NCBI RefSeq assembly: GCF_005049285.1
Contig: NZ_SOSC01000003.1
Location: 62,001 to 126,000, forward strand
Length of the DNA stretch: 64,000 nucleotides
DNA from: Halorientalis salina
GTDB lineage: Archaea; Halobacteriota; Halobacteria; Halobacteriales; Haloarculaceae
Reading direction: 5' to 3'
Under the pieces are notes generated by a model. The model did no database searches. It was not told the DNA's origin and saw only the letters and a program-made list of their open reading frames with translations. Made by a program: the position numbers and the translations under genes. Shown piece after piece: positions 1-6,773 of this stretch. Each line of letters opens with the position of its first letter. Position 1 is the stretch's first letter.

Positions 1-962
1 GAGAGCCACCCGGCATCGGTGGCGTGGGGCTTGACGACGTGTTCGGGTTGGCTATCCTGTGCCGCGGTCGCCGCGTCGAGGACTGCGTCGGCGAAGTCGG
101 GGTCGCCACAGGCCATCGGCGGCAGGTCCTGGTCGACGGTCCACTCGACGCCCTCGATGGCTTCGACGCGCTCCAGGTCGGCCCGCTCGCCCGGGACCGT
201 CCGCTCGTCGACGGTCACCGAACACCGTTCGGGAATCACGTTCCACGCGCTCCCGCCCTCGATCTCGGTGACGGCGACGCTCCCCGCGAGGACGTGGCCC
301 AGGACCGTGGTTTCGGGAAAGTCGAGGTCCCGAACCGCGTCGACGGCGTCCGTGGCGCGGTAGATCGCGTTCTCGCCCTGCTCGACCTCGCTGGCGTGGG
401 CCGCCTCGCCGCGAGCCGTGATGGTACTCCCTCGCCTGCCCTTGTGGGCAACAGCTACGTCGGTGACGCCCTTGCCCGAGTACCCAGTCGACCCCTCGCC
501 GACGATGGCGTAGTCCGGCGCGAACCCGTCGTCGATCGCATGGCGTGCGCCGACGCCGCCGACCTCCTCGCCGACGAAGGAGGCGAAGACGAGTTCGCCG
601 GTCGGCTCAGCCGCCCGAAACGCACACATCGCGGCCGCGACAGCCCCCTTCATGTCCGCCGTCCCGCGGCCATAGAGGCGGCCATCCCGTTCCTCGAGGA
701 CGTAGCCGCCGTCCTCGGTCACCTGTGAGTCGTCCGGCGGTACCACGTCGTGGTGCCCCACGAGCGCGAGTGAGGGCTCTCCTGTTCCCTTGTGGGCAAT
801 GACATTGCCGCCCCGGGCCTCGTCGGCCCCGGCGTCGTCCCGGGTGACCTCGGCATCGGTGTGCTCGCGAAGCCACTGCTCGATGAAATCCCCGACCGCG
901 ACCTCGGATTCGTGGCTGGGGATCGAGACGAGTTCGCGCGTCAGTTCGCGGACGTCGGTCAT
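1..962 (-). CDS. M20-family metallopeptidase (ArgE/DapE type), C-terminus cut off
   Basis: Reads leftward from ATG at 962 and runs off the window edge with no stop, so about 320 residues are visible. The family is zinc-dependent cytosolic amidohydrolases such as succinyl-diaminopimelate desuccinylase and acetylornithine deacetylase. Visible motifs are GHHDVVPP (metal His and Asp), GRGTADMKG (bridging Asp region) and GEEVGG (catalytic Glu and metal Glu), in the correct order, followed by a dimerisation-domain-like stretch. Substrate cannot be decided: DapE, ArgE and carboxypeptidase G2-like members share these motifs. No operon partner is visible; the next gene starts 200 bases away and is unrelated. 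Confidence 0.85.
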   Translation of the reverse strand, partial: MTDVRELTRELVSIPSHESEVAVGDFIEQWLREHTDAEVTRDDAGADEARGGNVIAHKGTGEPSLALVGHHDVVPPDDSQVTEDGGYVLEERDGRLYGRGTADMKGAVAAAMCAFRAAEPTGELVFASFVGEEVGGVGARHAIDDGFAPDYAIVGEGSTGYSGKGVTDVAVAHKGRRGSTITARGEAAHASEVEQGENAIYRATDAVDAVRDLDFPETTVLGHVLAGSVAVTEIEGGSAWNVIPERCSVTVDERTVPGERADLERVEAIEGVEWTVDQDLPPMACGDPDFADAVLDAATAAQDSQPEHVVKPHATDAGWL

Positions 963-1165
963 GCCTGTCGGAAGGACGCGACGGCTTGAGAAGGTGGTGG
1001 GTCAGACAGACCGCTATCGAACGGCCCCCATCGACCGCACGCAGGTCGTGTGGGTGTTCCGGAAGGTCGTACCGAATATCGAGTCCGCGCCTGGGGACCC
1101 ATTCGTGTTCGTCGTGAAACTGGATCTATCACCACCGTCTCAGACAGATCTGACTCGAGACCGAG

Positions 1166-2335
1166 TTACCACTGGGGAGCGCCGCTATCTTCGCCGTTCT
1201 GTACTGCGGCTTCTGCCTCCGAGATTTCCTGCTCCAGTGTTTGTGTCGTCGTGTCGATCGGTGCGAGCCCGAACTCGTACATCCGGCCAGAGCCGGTGTC
1301 CTCGTCACGGAACTCGTACATGATGTTGTCGTCGACGACGGCGTACACCTCGCGCGAGTTGTCGTGGATGACGCGTTTTTCTGAGTCGATCGCGATGTCG
1401 ACGAGATCGAGCAACGTCTCGATTGGCACACGAACGTACGACCCCGTATCGGGTATTTTCCCCCGGGAGATCCACTCCGCGTAGCGAACGCCTTCGTAGT
1501 GGTGCTGAAACGCCTCGAAATCCCCGATCTGCCGGCGGGTCAGCAAGACGGAAATCGCCCCGACGATGGCGACCACGCCGATACCGGCGTAGCCGACGGT
1601 GTTGCCTGGAACAGACAGGCCAGTCCCAGGGACGACGACAGTCGCCCCGGACACGGGAACCGTCTGGGTTACTGCCGTGGCGTGGCGCTGCTGGTCCGTC
1701 TGTGGGGTGTCGAGCTCGTATGCGCGATCCGTGATGGTGAGGGGTGTACTCGCGTTCGTGCGCCCAGTGTGGCTCCCTGTATCGTAGGTCGCGTCGACGT
1801 GGACGCGTGCCTGTACCTGTCCGACGTCACCGGTCGCGGCGTCGATTTCGGCCAGTCGCTCACGGGCAAGTCGCCAGACGTCGAGCGTGACGCTCGTCCG
1901 GGCCTCTCCCTCGGTTACCTGCTGTGTCTCCGCGGCCAGCGTCGTCTGGTTCCGCCAGAACACCGCTCCGTTCCGCGTCGCAGTCAGTTCGAGGACGACC
2001 TGCTGTGTGACGGCCGTCTCCACGCTCGGAACGTCGGTCGTCGCGATAAACGTCAGGTTCGGCGTCGCCGACGGCAGATACACCGGCATGTCGGTCAGCG
2101 TCGAGTCTGACGCGTACAGTGGCGTCTCACCGGTCACGGTAGCCTGTGTCGTGAGCGTAGTGGTGACTGTCTGTTGGTCACCCTGGACCGTCTCCTGTCG
2201 CGTGTCCGGTGGTGCTGTGACTCCAGCAGCGACACCGGCAAAGGCGACGGCACTGATGACGACCAGTACCGCAATTATCCCGCGCCCGTATCGGCCACAG
2301 ACGTACCTCACTCTCAGGATCAAGTCCGAACTCAT
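1166..2335 (-). CDS. DUF5305-type membrane protein
   Basis: A 389-residue protein with an N-terminal membrane segment (about residues 17-38), a large Thr/Ser-rich extracytoplasmic region (about 40-245), a second membrane segment (about 247-265) and an acidic cytoplasmic tail of about 120 residues. This architecture matches the archaeal DUF5305 family, which is commonly found beside S26 signal peptidases. The function is unknown. Here it lies downstream of the DUF1102/signal-peptidase genes but has a 127-base gap and its own promoter, so it is probably a separate transcript of the same regulon. A role in exporting or assembling surface proteins is inferred from context only. Confidence 0.75.
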   Translation of the reverse strand: MSSDLILRVRYVCGRYGRGIIAVLVVISAVAFAGVAAGVTAPPDTRQETVQGDQQTVTTTLTTQATVTGETPLYASDSTLTDMPVYLPSATPNLTFIATTDVPSVETAVTQQVVLELTATRNGAVFWRNQTTLAAETQQVTEGEARTSVTLDVWRLARERLAEIDAATGDVGQVQARVHVDATYDTGSHTGRTNASTPLTITDRAYELDTPQTDQQRHATAVTQTVPVSGATVVVPGTGLSVPGNTVGYAGIGVVAIVGAISVLLTRRQIGDFEAFQHHYEGVRYAEWISRGKIPDTGSYVRVPIETLLDLVDIAIDSEKRVIHDNSREVYAVVDDNIMYEFRDEDTGSGRMYEFGLAPIDTTTQTLEQEISEAEAAVQNGEDSGAPQW

Positions 2336-2370
2336 CCGATATCCGGCTCCGCAGTGATGTCTTCGGTCAT
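2332..2370 (-). CDS. Possible 12-residue leader ORF before the DUF5305 gene
   Basis: Minus-strand ATG at 2370 opens a 12-codon frame (MTEDITAEPDIG) whose TGA stop overlaps the ATG of the DUF5305 gene in an ATGA arrangement. Its ATG lies where a leaderless transcript from the promoter at 2385-2418 would be expected to begin. Translation could therefore be coupled into the downstream gene. Expression is not shown; a short open frame can occur by chance. Confidence 0.3.
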   Translation of the reverse strand: MTEDITAEPDIG

Positions 2371-2384
2371 ATCTGAGAAGTCGA

Positions 2385-2418
2385 CCGACATATCAAAAAG
2401 TGTAAGCTAACCGGTTAG
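2385..2418 (-). promoter_or_regulatory. Promoter with 12-bp palindrome for the DUF5305 gene
   Basis: On the minus strand a perfect palindrome CTAACCGGTTAG (2407-2418) runs directly into GTTAGCTTACACTTTTTGA, an A/T-rich TATA-like region. The GTTAGC element begins 41 bases before the leader ATG at 2370. The element and the following TTAyACTT are shared with the promoter at 5197-5226, so a common operator overlapping the BRE/TATA position is likely. Confidence 0.55.
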
Positions 2419-2462
2419 TTCGTGGGGGACTTACGGCCAGGTAAGCCCGAACAGAGGAGTTC

Positions 2463-3425
2463 TCAGACAGTAAACGAGACGGTCGTCTGCGACCCGTCCT
2501 GGAAGGACAGCGTCAGTTCGACACGGTCGCCGCTGGTGACCCCGTAGGGCTGCCCGTTCGAGACGAACTGATACAGCGATACCCGTGCCGTCTCGCCGGC
2601 GTCGATCGTGACGGACCGGTCGAACGGGTACATCGTCCCGGTCCCGACGTCGTAGGCGGGATCTCCCCGACTGGATTCGGCCGCGCCTTCGCTGTCCGTG
2701 GATCCGCCGGTCGCGTCGATGTATACCTCGTCTTTGCCTGGCTCGACGTTCACCGGCGGTGGTCCGTCGAACGAGAGGGCAGTCGCACTGCCAGCCTCGC
2801 GCAGTTCGAACCCTGTGATCGTCCGAGCAGTCGATTCAGTGTTTTTGACGGTTAAAGCGAGACTTCCCGTCGAACCCCCGCCCGGACCACTGAAGCTGCC
2901 GGGCGTCGCCGACCCCGGAACGAACTCGATAGGCGCGCTATCGCTGGAACAGTCGGCCGTATCCACCGTCGTCGAGCGACTGGCCGTCCCGGTGAACTGT
3001 GATCCAGCACTCGACTCGACGGTGAACGGGAGACTCGCGGGTGCCTCATCACAGGAAACAGAGACCGAAGTCGTCAGCGTCTCACCGGGCGCGAGCGTGG
3101 CTCCGGCGTTCGACAGCGAGCCTGCAGTCGTATCGAGCGACACTGCAACCGTCACTGTCCGGTCGAGCCGATTGGTGACGGTGACGAGACGACTCGACCC
3201 GCCCGCGGTCACGCTCGAAGCCACGTCGAGGCCCAGGAGGCCGTCAGCGTCGTCCGTGACACCGACCGTCGATCCCCGGTCGAACGTCGCGCTGGTGAAC
3301 GCCGCAGTCGGGCCTGCAGCGAACGGCCCGACGAGAGCAACGAGGACGAGCCCGGCGAGAAGTAATGCCTGCCAGTGTCGGCCGCTACCGTTCGTCCGGG
3401 AGCGTGAGCGACGCGTGGCCCTCAT
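2463..3425 (-). CDS. Secreted DUF1102/TasA-like protein
   Basis: A 320-residue protein. I start it at ATG 3425 because this gives a positively charged N-terminus followed by a hydrophobic signal (about residues 17-38) ending AAFTSA, and because this ATG overlaps the signal peptidase stop as ATGA. An upstream in-frame extension to 3716 only mirrors the peptidase gene. After the signal comes a block ending DGLLGLD, which recurs in the protein at 4560-5171. The rest is Ser/Thr/Gly-rich beta-type sequence with two Cys pairs. The family resembles TasA/camelysin-type fibre subunits processed by SipW peptidases. The likely role is a surface fibre subunit or its anchor. Confidence 0.7.
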   Translation of the reverse strand: MRATRRSRSRTNGSGRHWQALLLAGLVLVALVGPFAAGPTAAFTSATFDRGSTVGVTDDADGLLGLDVASSVTAGGSSRLVTVTNRLDRTVTVAVSLDTTAGSLSNAGATLAPGETLTTSVSVSCDEAPASLPFTVESSAGSQFTGTASRSTTVDTADCSSDSAPIEFVPGSATPGSFSGPGGGSTGSLALTVKNTESTARTITGFELREAGSATALSFDGPPPVNVEPGKDEVYIDATGGSTDSEGAAESSRGDPAYDVGTGTMYPFDRSVTIDAGETARVSLYQFVSNGQPYGVTSGDRVELTLSFQDGSQTTVSFTV

Positions 3426-4492
3426 CGTCGACCACCAAGGGTCCGTGTCAGCCGACGCCGCGTCCCGCGAAGCGGTGTCGTCGGATCGATCACGAGCCAG
3501 TAGACGAGGTACAGCGGCACGATACTGGCGAGCACTGTCGTCACTGCCGCAACGGCGGGGTGAACCCTGTGAAGACCGGCGATCACGTCGGCCGGCAGGA
3601 CTGCGGGATAGGGGTACATGTGGATACTCGTCGCGTGTGGTCCCGTCTGTTCCTGTGGCGGAATCTCGACGGTCACGTTCTGTCGAGACGACGTGACCGG
3701 CTGCCAGGGGAGCCACCCAGTCCGCTCGGTCGTCGATCCGTCGCCGCTTGCCGTGGCTGACGCTGGACTCGATTCGACGATTCGCATCCCGTCGGTGTCG
3801 GTGACGACGTGGGCCAGCGGTGTCGACGTCATGCTCACTGTGAGCGATTCGGTCCGCGGTTCGCCGACCGTCAGCGTCGCTGAATCTGTCGTCGCTTCGT
3901 CCGTGACGGAGTAGACCTGTGTCTGATGCACTGCTCCCAGCGAGACGACGGCGATCCCAGCGACGATGGCGAGAACAGTCACCGGGAGCACGATGTCACG
4001 ACTCCTGAGTACGGAGTCTCGGTTTCGCGCTCTGGCATCGTTTGCCGCACCGAACAGCAGGTAGCCAGCCAGGAGCGCGAGTGCTACGTACCAGTACGTC
4101 TGGACGAGCGTCAGTGCCGTCCCGAGATGTGGGATCAGGAGGGGTGACCCGTCGAGGCGCAGCACCTTTCCGGTCACCGCCGACTGCGAGACTGGCGGAT
4201 AGCCCGACACCTGGTCTGTCGAAGGGTTCGCGTCACCCTTCGTCACGATGCCGGCGTCGGTTACCGACACCGCGCGGTGCGTGACGTACGACTCGCGCTG
4301 CTCGGAGTAGAAGGTGATGATGTCGCCGGGTTCGGTCTCCCCGGCGGGGACGAGAACGTAGCCATCGTTCGTTTCGATCGTCGGCGACATGCTCTCCGAG
4401 GTCACGTAGGAAATCTGGAGCGGTGACGCGGCTGGCGCCACGAGCGCGAGGGCGAACACGATGAGGAGAGCCAGACCAGCCTTCTGTATCAT
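3422..4492 (-). CDS. SipW-like S26B signal peptidase with long C-terminal extension
   Basis: A 356-residue membrane protein. The N-terminal transmembrane helix (about 4-22) is followed by the catalytic-Ser motif SESMSP (Ser34) and THRAV with His72 in place of the bacterial Lys, plus KGDAN with a conserved Asp. This Ser-His-Asp set is the archaeal/ER type shared with Bacillus SipW. Further membrane segments occur near 112-130, 148-172 and 310-332, enclosing an extra extracytoplasmic domain of about 130 residues absent from minimal signal peptidases. It is flanked by two secreted DUF1102-type proteins and overlaps the downstream one by 4 bases, so it probably matures them specifically. Confidence 0.85.
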   Translation of the reverse strand: MIQKAGLALLIVFALALVAPAASPLQISYVTSESMSPTIETNDGYVLVPAGETEPGDIITFYSEQRESYVTHRAVSVTDAGIVTKGDANPSTDQVSGYPPVSQSAVTGKVLRLDGSPLLIPHLGTALTLVQTYWYVALALLAGYLLFGAANDARARNRDSVLRSRDIVLPVTVLAIVAGIAVVSLGAVHQTQVYSVTDEATTDSATLTVGEPRTESLTVSMTSTPLAHVVTDTDGMRIVESSPASATASGDGSTTERTGWLPWQPVTSSRQNVTVEIPPQEQTGPHATSIHMYPYPAVLPADVIAGLHRVHPAVAAVTTVLASIVPLYLVYWLVIDPTTPLRGTRRRLTRTLGGRR

Positions 4493-4559
4493 GAGTGTAT
4501 TGAAATTGGGGGATGGGAAGTCAGCGCGCGTGTCGTGGTCAGCCAGCTACGTGAGACGG

Positions 4560-5171
4560 CTACGAGCCGTCAGAGGCCGTTCCTCCCTCGTCGACGTCGT
4601 CGATCGTGAACGCGAGCGTCCCCGAGAGATCGGCAGTCGAAGTCACCGTGTCGGCGGCTCCGTGTCCGGTGTCGACCACGACGACGACGTCGTAGCTTTC
4701 AGCGGCGGCAGCGTCCATCGAGACCGTCTGTCCCTCTTCAGTGACCGTGCCCACGAGGGCACCAGTGTTGTCGTACACGCGGAACTCGAGGTTCGCGACG
4801 GCGTTGCCGTCGTCAGCGTCGAGCGTGTACGCGGCGTTAATCTGGTGGGCCTCGTCGTCGTTGTTCGCAACCGAGAACGCCTGCGACGCCCCCGGGTTCG
4901 CGGGGTCACCGAGCTCGAACAGCGCGTCGGTGTTCGCACCGAGTGCCGTCCCGTTCTCGAAGTCGATCACCAGCTGGTCAGTTCCGGCGTCCTGGTACAC
5001 CAGATTGCCCGAGTTCCCGTCCGTGAGGCCGAGTAGCCCGTTCTCGTCCGCGACGACGTCTGCGTTTGCTTGCCGTTCGACCGAAGCCGCTGTGAACGCA
5101 CTCGCACCGACCGACATCGCTGCAACGATGATGACGCCAGCCACGAGTACCGTCCTCGTCATTCGTGCCAT
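4560..5171 (-). CDS. Secreted DUF1102 protein, candidate TasA-like fibre subunit
   Basis: A 203-residue protein with a signal peptide (about residues 5-26, ending SAFTAA), then a DENGLLGL block, then a low-Lys, Asp/Ala-rich beta-sandwich-like domain. The length and the AFT[AS]A...LLGL signature match haloarchaeal DUF1102 proteins, which belong with TasA/camelysin-like secreted proteins. It is the first gene of the cassette, 67 bases upstream of the signal peptidase gene, and directly behind a strong TATA-like promoter, as expected for the most abundant product. Whether it polymerises is unknown. Confidence 0.75.
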   Translation of the reverse strand: MARMTRTVLVAGVIIVAAMSVGASAFTAASVERQANADVVADENGLLGLTDGNSGNLVYQDAGTDQLVIDFENGTALGANTDALFELGDPANPGASQAFSVANNDDEAHQINAAYTLDADDGNAVANLEFRVYDNTGALVGTVTEEGQTVSMDAAAAESYDVVVVVDTGHGAADTVTSTADLSGTLAFTIDDVDEGGTASDGS

Positions 5172-5196
5172 TACATCAGGATAAAGCCGGGAGACG

Positions 5197-5226
5197 CGTA
5201 TAAGTATAAGCTAACTGATTTGTTAG
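5197..5226 (-). promoter_or_regulatory. Promoter and inverted-repeat operator of the DUF1102/SipW cassette
   Basis: Minus strand: arms CTAAC and GTTAG separated by 6 bases (5211-5226), leading directly into GTTAGCTTATACTTATA. The TATA box lies 27-38 bases before the ATG at 5171, so the mRNA is probably nearly leaderless. GTTAGC begins 44 bases before that ATG. Further GTTAG copies lie at 5241-5249 as a direct repeat. Confidence 0.65.
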
Positions 5227-5319
5227 GGCGGTGGTTACCAGTTAGTTAGACGGCTGTCAGTCGGAGGAAGCGGTCGCGACAGGGGGTTACTGGTCGGTAA
5301 GTCGGTGGCTGAGTCGATC

Positions 5320-5338
5320 GTTAGCGATAGTATTTGAG
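5320..5338 (+). promoter_or_regulatory. Promoter of the phosphorelay operon, sharing GTTAGC
   Basis: Plus strand GTTAGCGATAGTATTTGAG: GTTAGC followed by a TATA-like TATTTGAG. GTTAGC begins 41 bases before the first ATG at 5361 and 82 bases before the receiver start at 5402. The arrangement copies the two minus-strand promoters of the neighbouring secretion cassette. Confidence 0.45.
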
Positions 5339-5360
5339 TGCGTTCTGTCACGTACTACGT

Positions 5361-5411
5361 ATGGACCAAGACACGACAGAGAGAGGAGCAGGGACGAACA
5401 GATGGGGGTAG
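5361..5411 (+). CDS. Possible 16-residue leader ORF ahead of the phosphorelay operon
   Basis: ATG at 5361 opens 16 codons ending in TAG at 5409-5411, overlapping the receiver gene's ATG (5402) in another frame. Its ATG is 41 bases after GTTAGC, the position expected for a leaderless start. It could modulate initiation of the operon or be a chance frame. Confidence 0.2.
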   Translation: MDQDTTERGAGTNRWG

Positions 5412-5887
5412 CGAGTCCGGGGGAGAACCACGACGACGAACGGAGCGTCATGGTCGTCGCGAATGCCACAGCAGACGCCGACATCGTGTCGTGTGGGCTC
5501 GAGGATCAGTCCGTTTCGATGGTCGTCGTCCCCGACGGCCAGAAGGCGATCGAGCGGCTGTCAGCCGGGAGTGCCGATCACACTGACGAGGGAGTGCCGG
5601 ACCTGATTCTCCTGGATTTCGCGGTCGAGTCGCCCGCTGGAACGACAGTGCTGGACGCGATCAAGTCGAGTCCCCTCCTCGGGGCGGTGCCAGTCGTCGT
5701 TCTCACGGATGATGAGGATAGTGTCGCGACCGCGTACGAGCTGGGCGCAAACGCCCACGTCACGAAACCTCACGACGCGGACGAGTACGCGGCAGTCGTC
5801 GAATCCACCGCACGGTTCTGGTTCGAGTGGGCACAGTTCCCGTCGGAGCCGTTATGTACTGACAGGTCATTGTTCATGTATGACTGA
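5402..5887 (+). CDS. Stand-alone receiver-domain protein with degenerate acidic pocket
   Basis: A 161-residue single receiver (REC) domain without an output domain. The phospho-acceptor Asp72 (LILLD), the switch Thr in VVLTDD and the Lys in HVTKP are all present. The N-terminal acidic pair that binds Mg2+ (normally VEDNP) reads VANAT, so both acidic residues are missing. The overall layout, including TKPxDxDEY and a closing FWxE/A segment, matches the intact receiver at 11934-12389, which suggests a paralogous pair. An alternative start is the Met at 5450. It is the first gene of the phosphorelay operon and overlaps the next gene by 8 bases. It may work as a phosphorylation-independent adaptor. 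Confidence 0.7.
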   Translation: MGVASPGENHDDERSVMVVANATADADIVSCGLEDQSVSMVVVPDGQKAIERLSAGSADHTDEGVPDLILLDFAVESPAGTTVLDAIKSSPLLGAVPVVVLTDDEDSVATAYELGANAHVTKPHDADEYAAVVESTARFWFEWAQFPSEPLCTDRSLFMYD

Positions 5888-6773
5888 GTTCGATTCCGGG
5901 CGGTCGACGGGGACACCGGAGTCGCTGCTCGAGAGTGCGTCTCTGCTGTCGAAAAAGTGGCATCCTGCGATCGTTCGGTGTCTGGAAGACGGTGACGGCC
6001 TCGGTTTCAGCGACCTCGAGCAACGGCTCGACGGGATTTCCGCGAAGGTCCTGACAGACGCCCTCGAGGAACTACAGAAGTATGACATCATCGCCCGGAA
6101 GGAAGTGAGTCAGCGGCCGCTTCGTGTCGAATACACGCTAACCGACCGGGGTACGGACCTCGAAACGGTAATCGAGTCGCTGGCCGACTGGGGTGAGACG
6201 TACCTGGAGGACGACCAGACAGAGACGGTCGTGTTGATCGCCGACGACGACAGACGAATTTCGGCGATGCACACCACCTGGCTGGACGACGAGTACACCG
6301 TCAGAACGGCCCACGACGGGGAAGAGACCCTGCGTGAACTCGACACGGACGTGGACGTGCTCGTCCTCGACCGGCGGATGCCGGGGCTCTCGGGTGACGA
6401 GGTACTCGACTGGCTCCGGTCACAGCGGTACGATGCGCGGGTCGTGATGGTCACGTCGGAGGATCCGGACCTGGACCTCCTGGACATGGAGTTCGACGAG
6501 TATCTTACCAAACCAGTCGTGAAAGACGATCTCCGGGCCGTCGTCGCCGACCTGGTCGAACGCAGCGAGTACGACGACCAACTCCAGCAGTATCTGGCGC
6601 TCAGGTCGAAGCTAGCGGTTCTCCAGGCGGAAACCCCTATCGAGGACCTCGAATCGAGAGAGGAGTACGAACGTCTGCTGAATCGACTCGACGCACTCGA
6701 TGCGACCAGCGACGACATCGCTGACGCCGCCCCGGAGACACTGGATCGCATCTCACTACCGGAGCCCCAATGA
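5880..6773 (+). CDS. HxlR-type winged helix-REC-HalX response regulator
   Basis: A 297-residue protein. I start it at ATG 5880 because the HxlR-like domain begins there (SLLSKKWHPAIVRCL, residues about 20-35; wing RPLRVEYTLTDRG near 85). A receiver domain follows at about 115-230 with VLIADDD, VLVLDRRMPG (phospho-Asp), MVTSED and LTKP, so it is intact. The C-terminal 60 residues (EYDDQLQQYLAL...) match the haloarchaeal HalX domain. A DNA-binding domain in front of REC-HalX is unusual, since HalX normally follows REC alone. It is probably the transcriptional output of the operon and overlaps the kinase gene as ATGA. Confidence 0.85.
   Translation: MTEFDSGRSTGTPESLLESASLLSKKWHPAIVRCLEDGDGLGFSDLEQRLDGISAKVLTDALEELQKYDIIARKEVSQRPLRVEYTLTDRGTDLETVIESLADWGETYLEDDQTETVVLIADDDRRISAMHTTWLDDEYTVRTAHDGEETLRELDTDVDVLVLDRRMPGLSGDEVLDWLRSQRYDARVVMVTSEDPDLDLLDMEFDEYLTKPVVKDDLRAVVADLVERSEYDDQLQQYLALRSKLAVLQAETPIEDLESREEYERLLNRLDALDATSDDIADAAPETLDRISLPEPQ

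Noticed and set aside
3426-3716. N-terminal extension of the TasA-like protein gene to ATG 3716
   Set aside because: The extension is Arg/Ser-rich shadow of the signal peptidase gene; the start at 3425 gives a proper signal peptide and an ATGA overlap.
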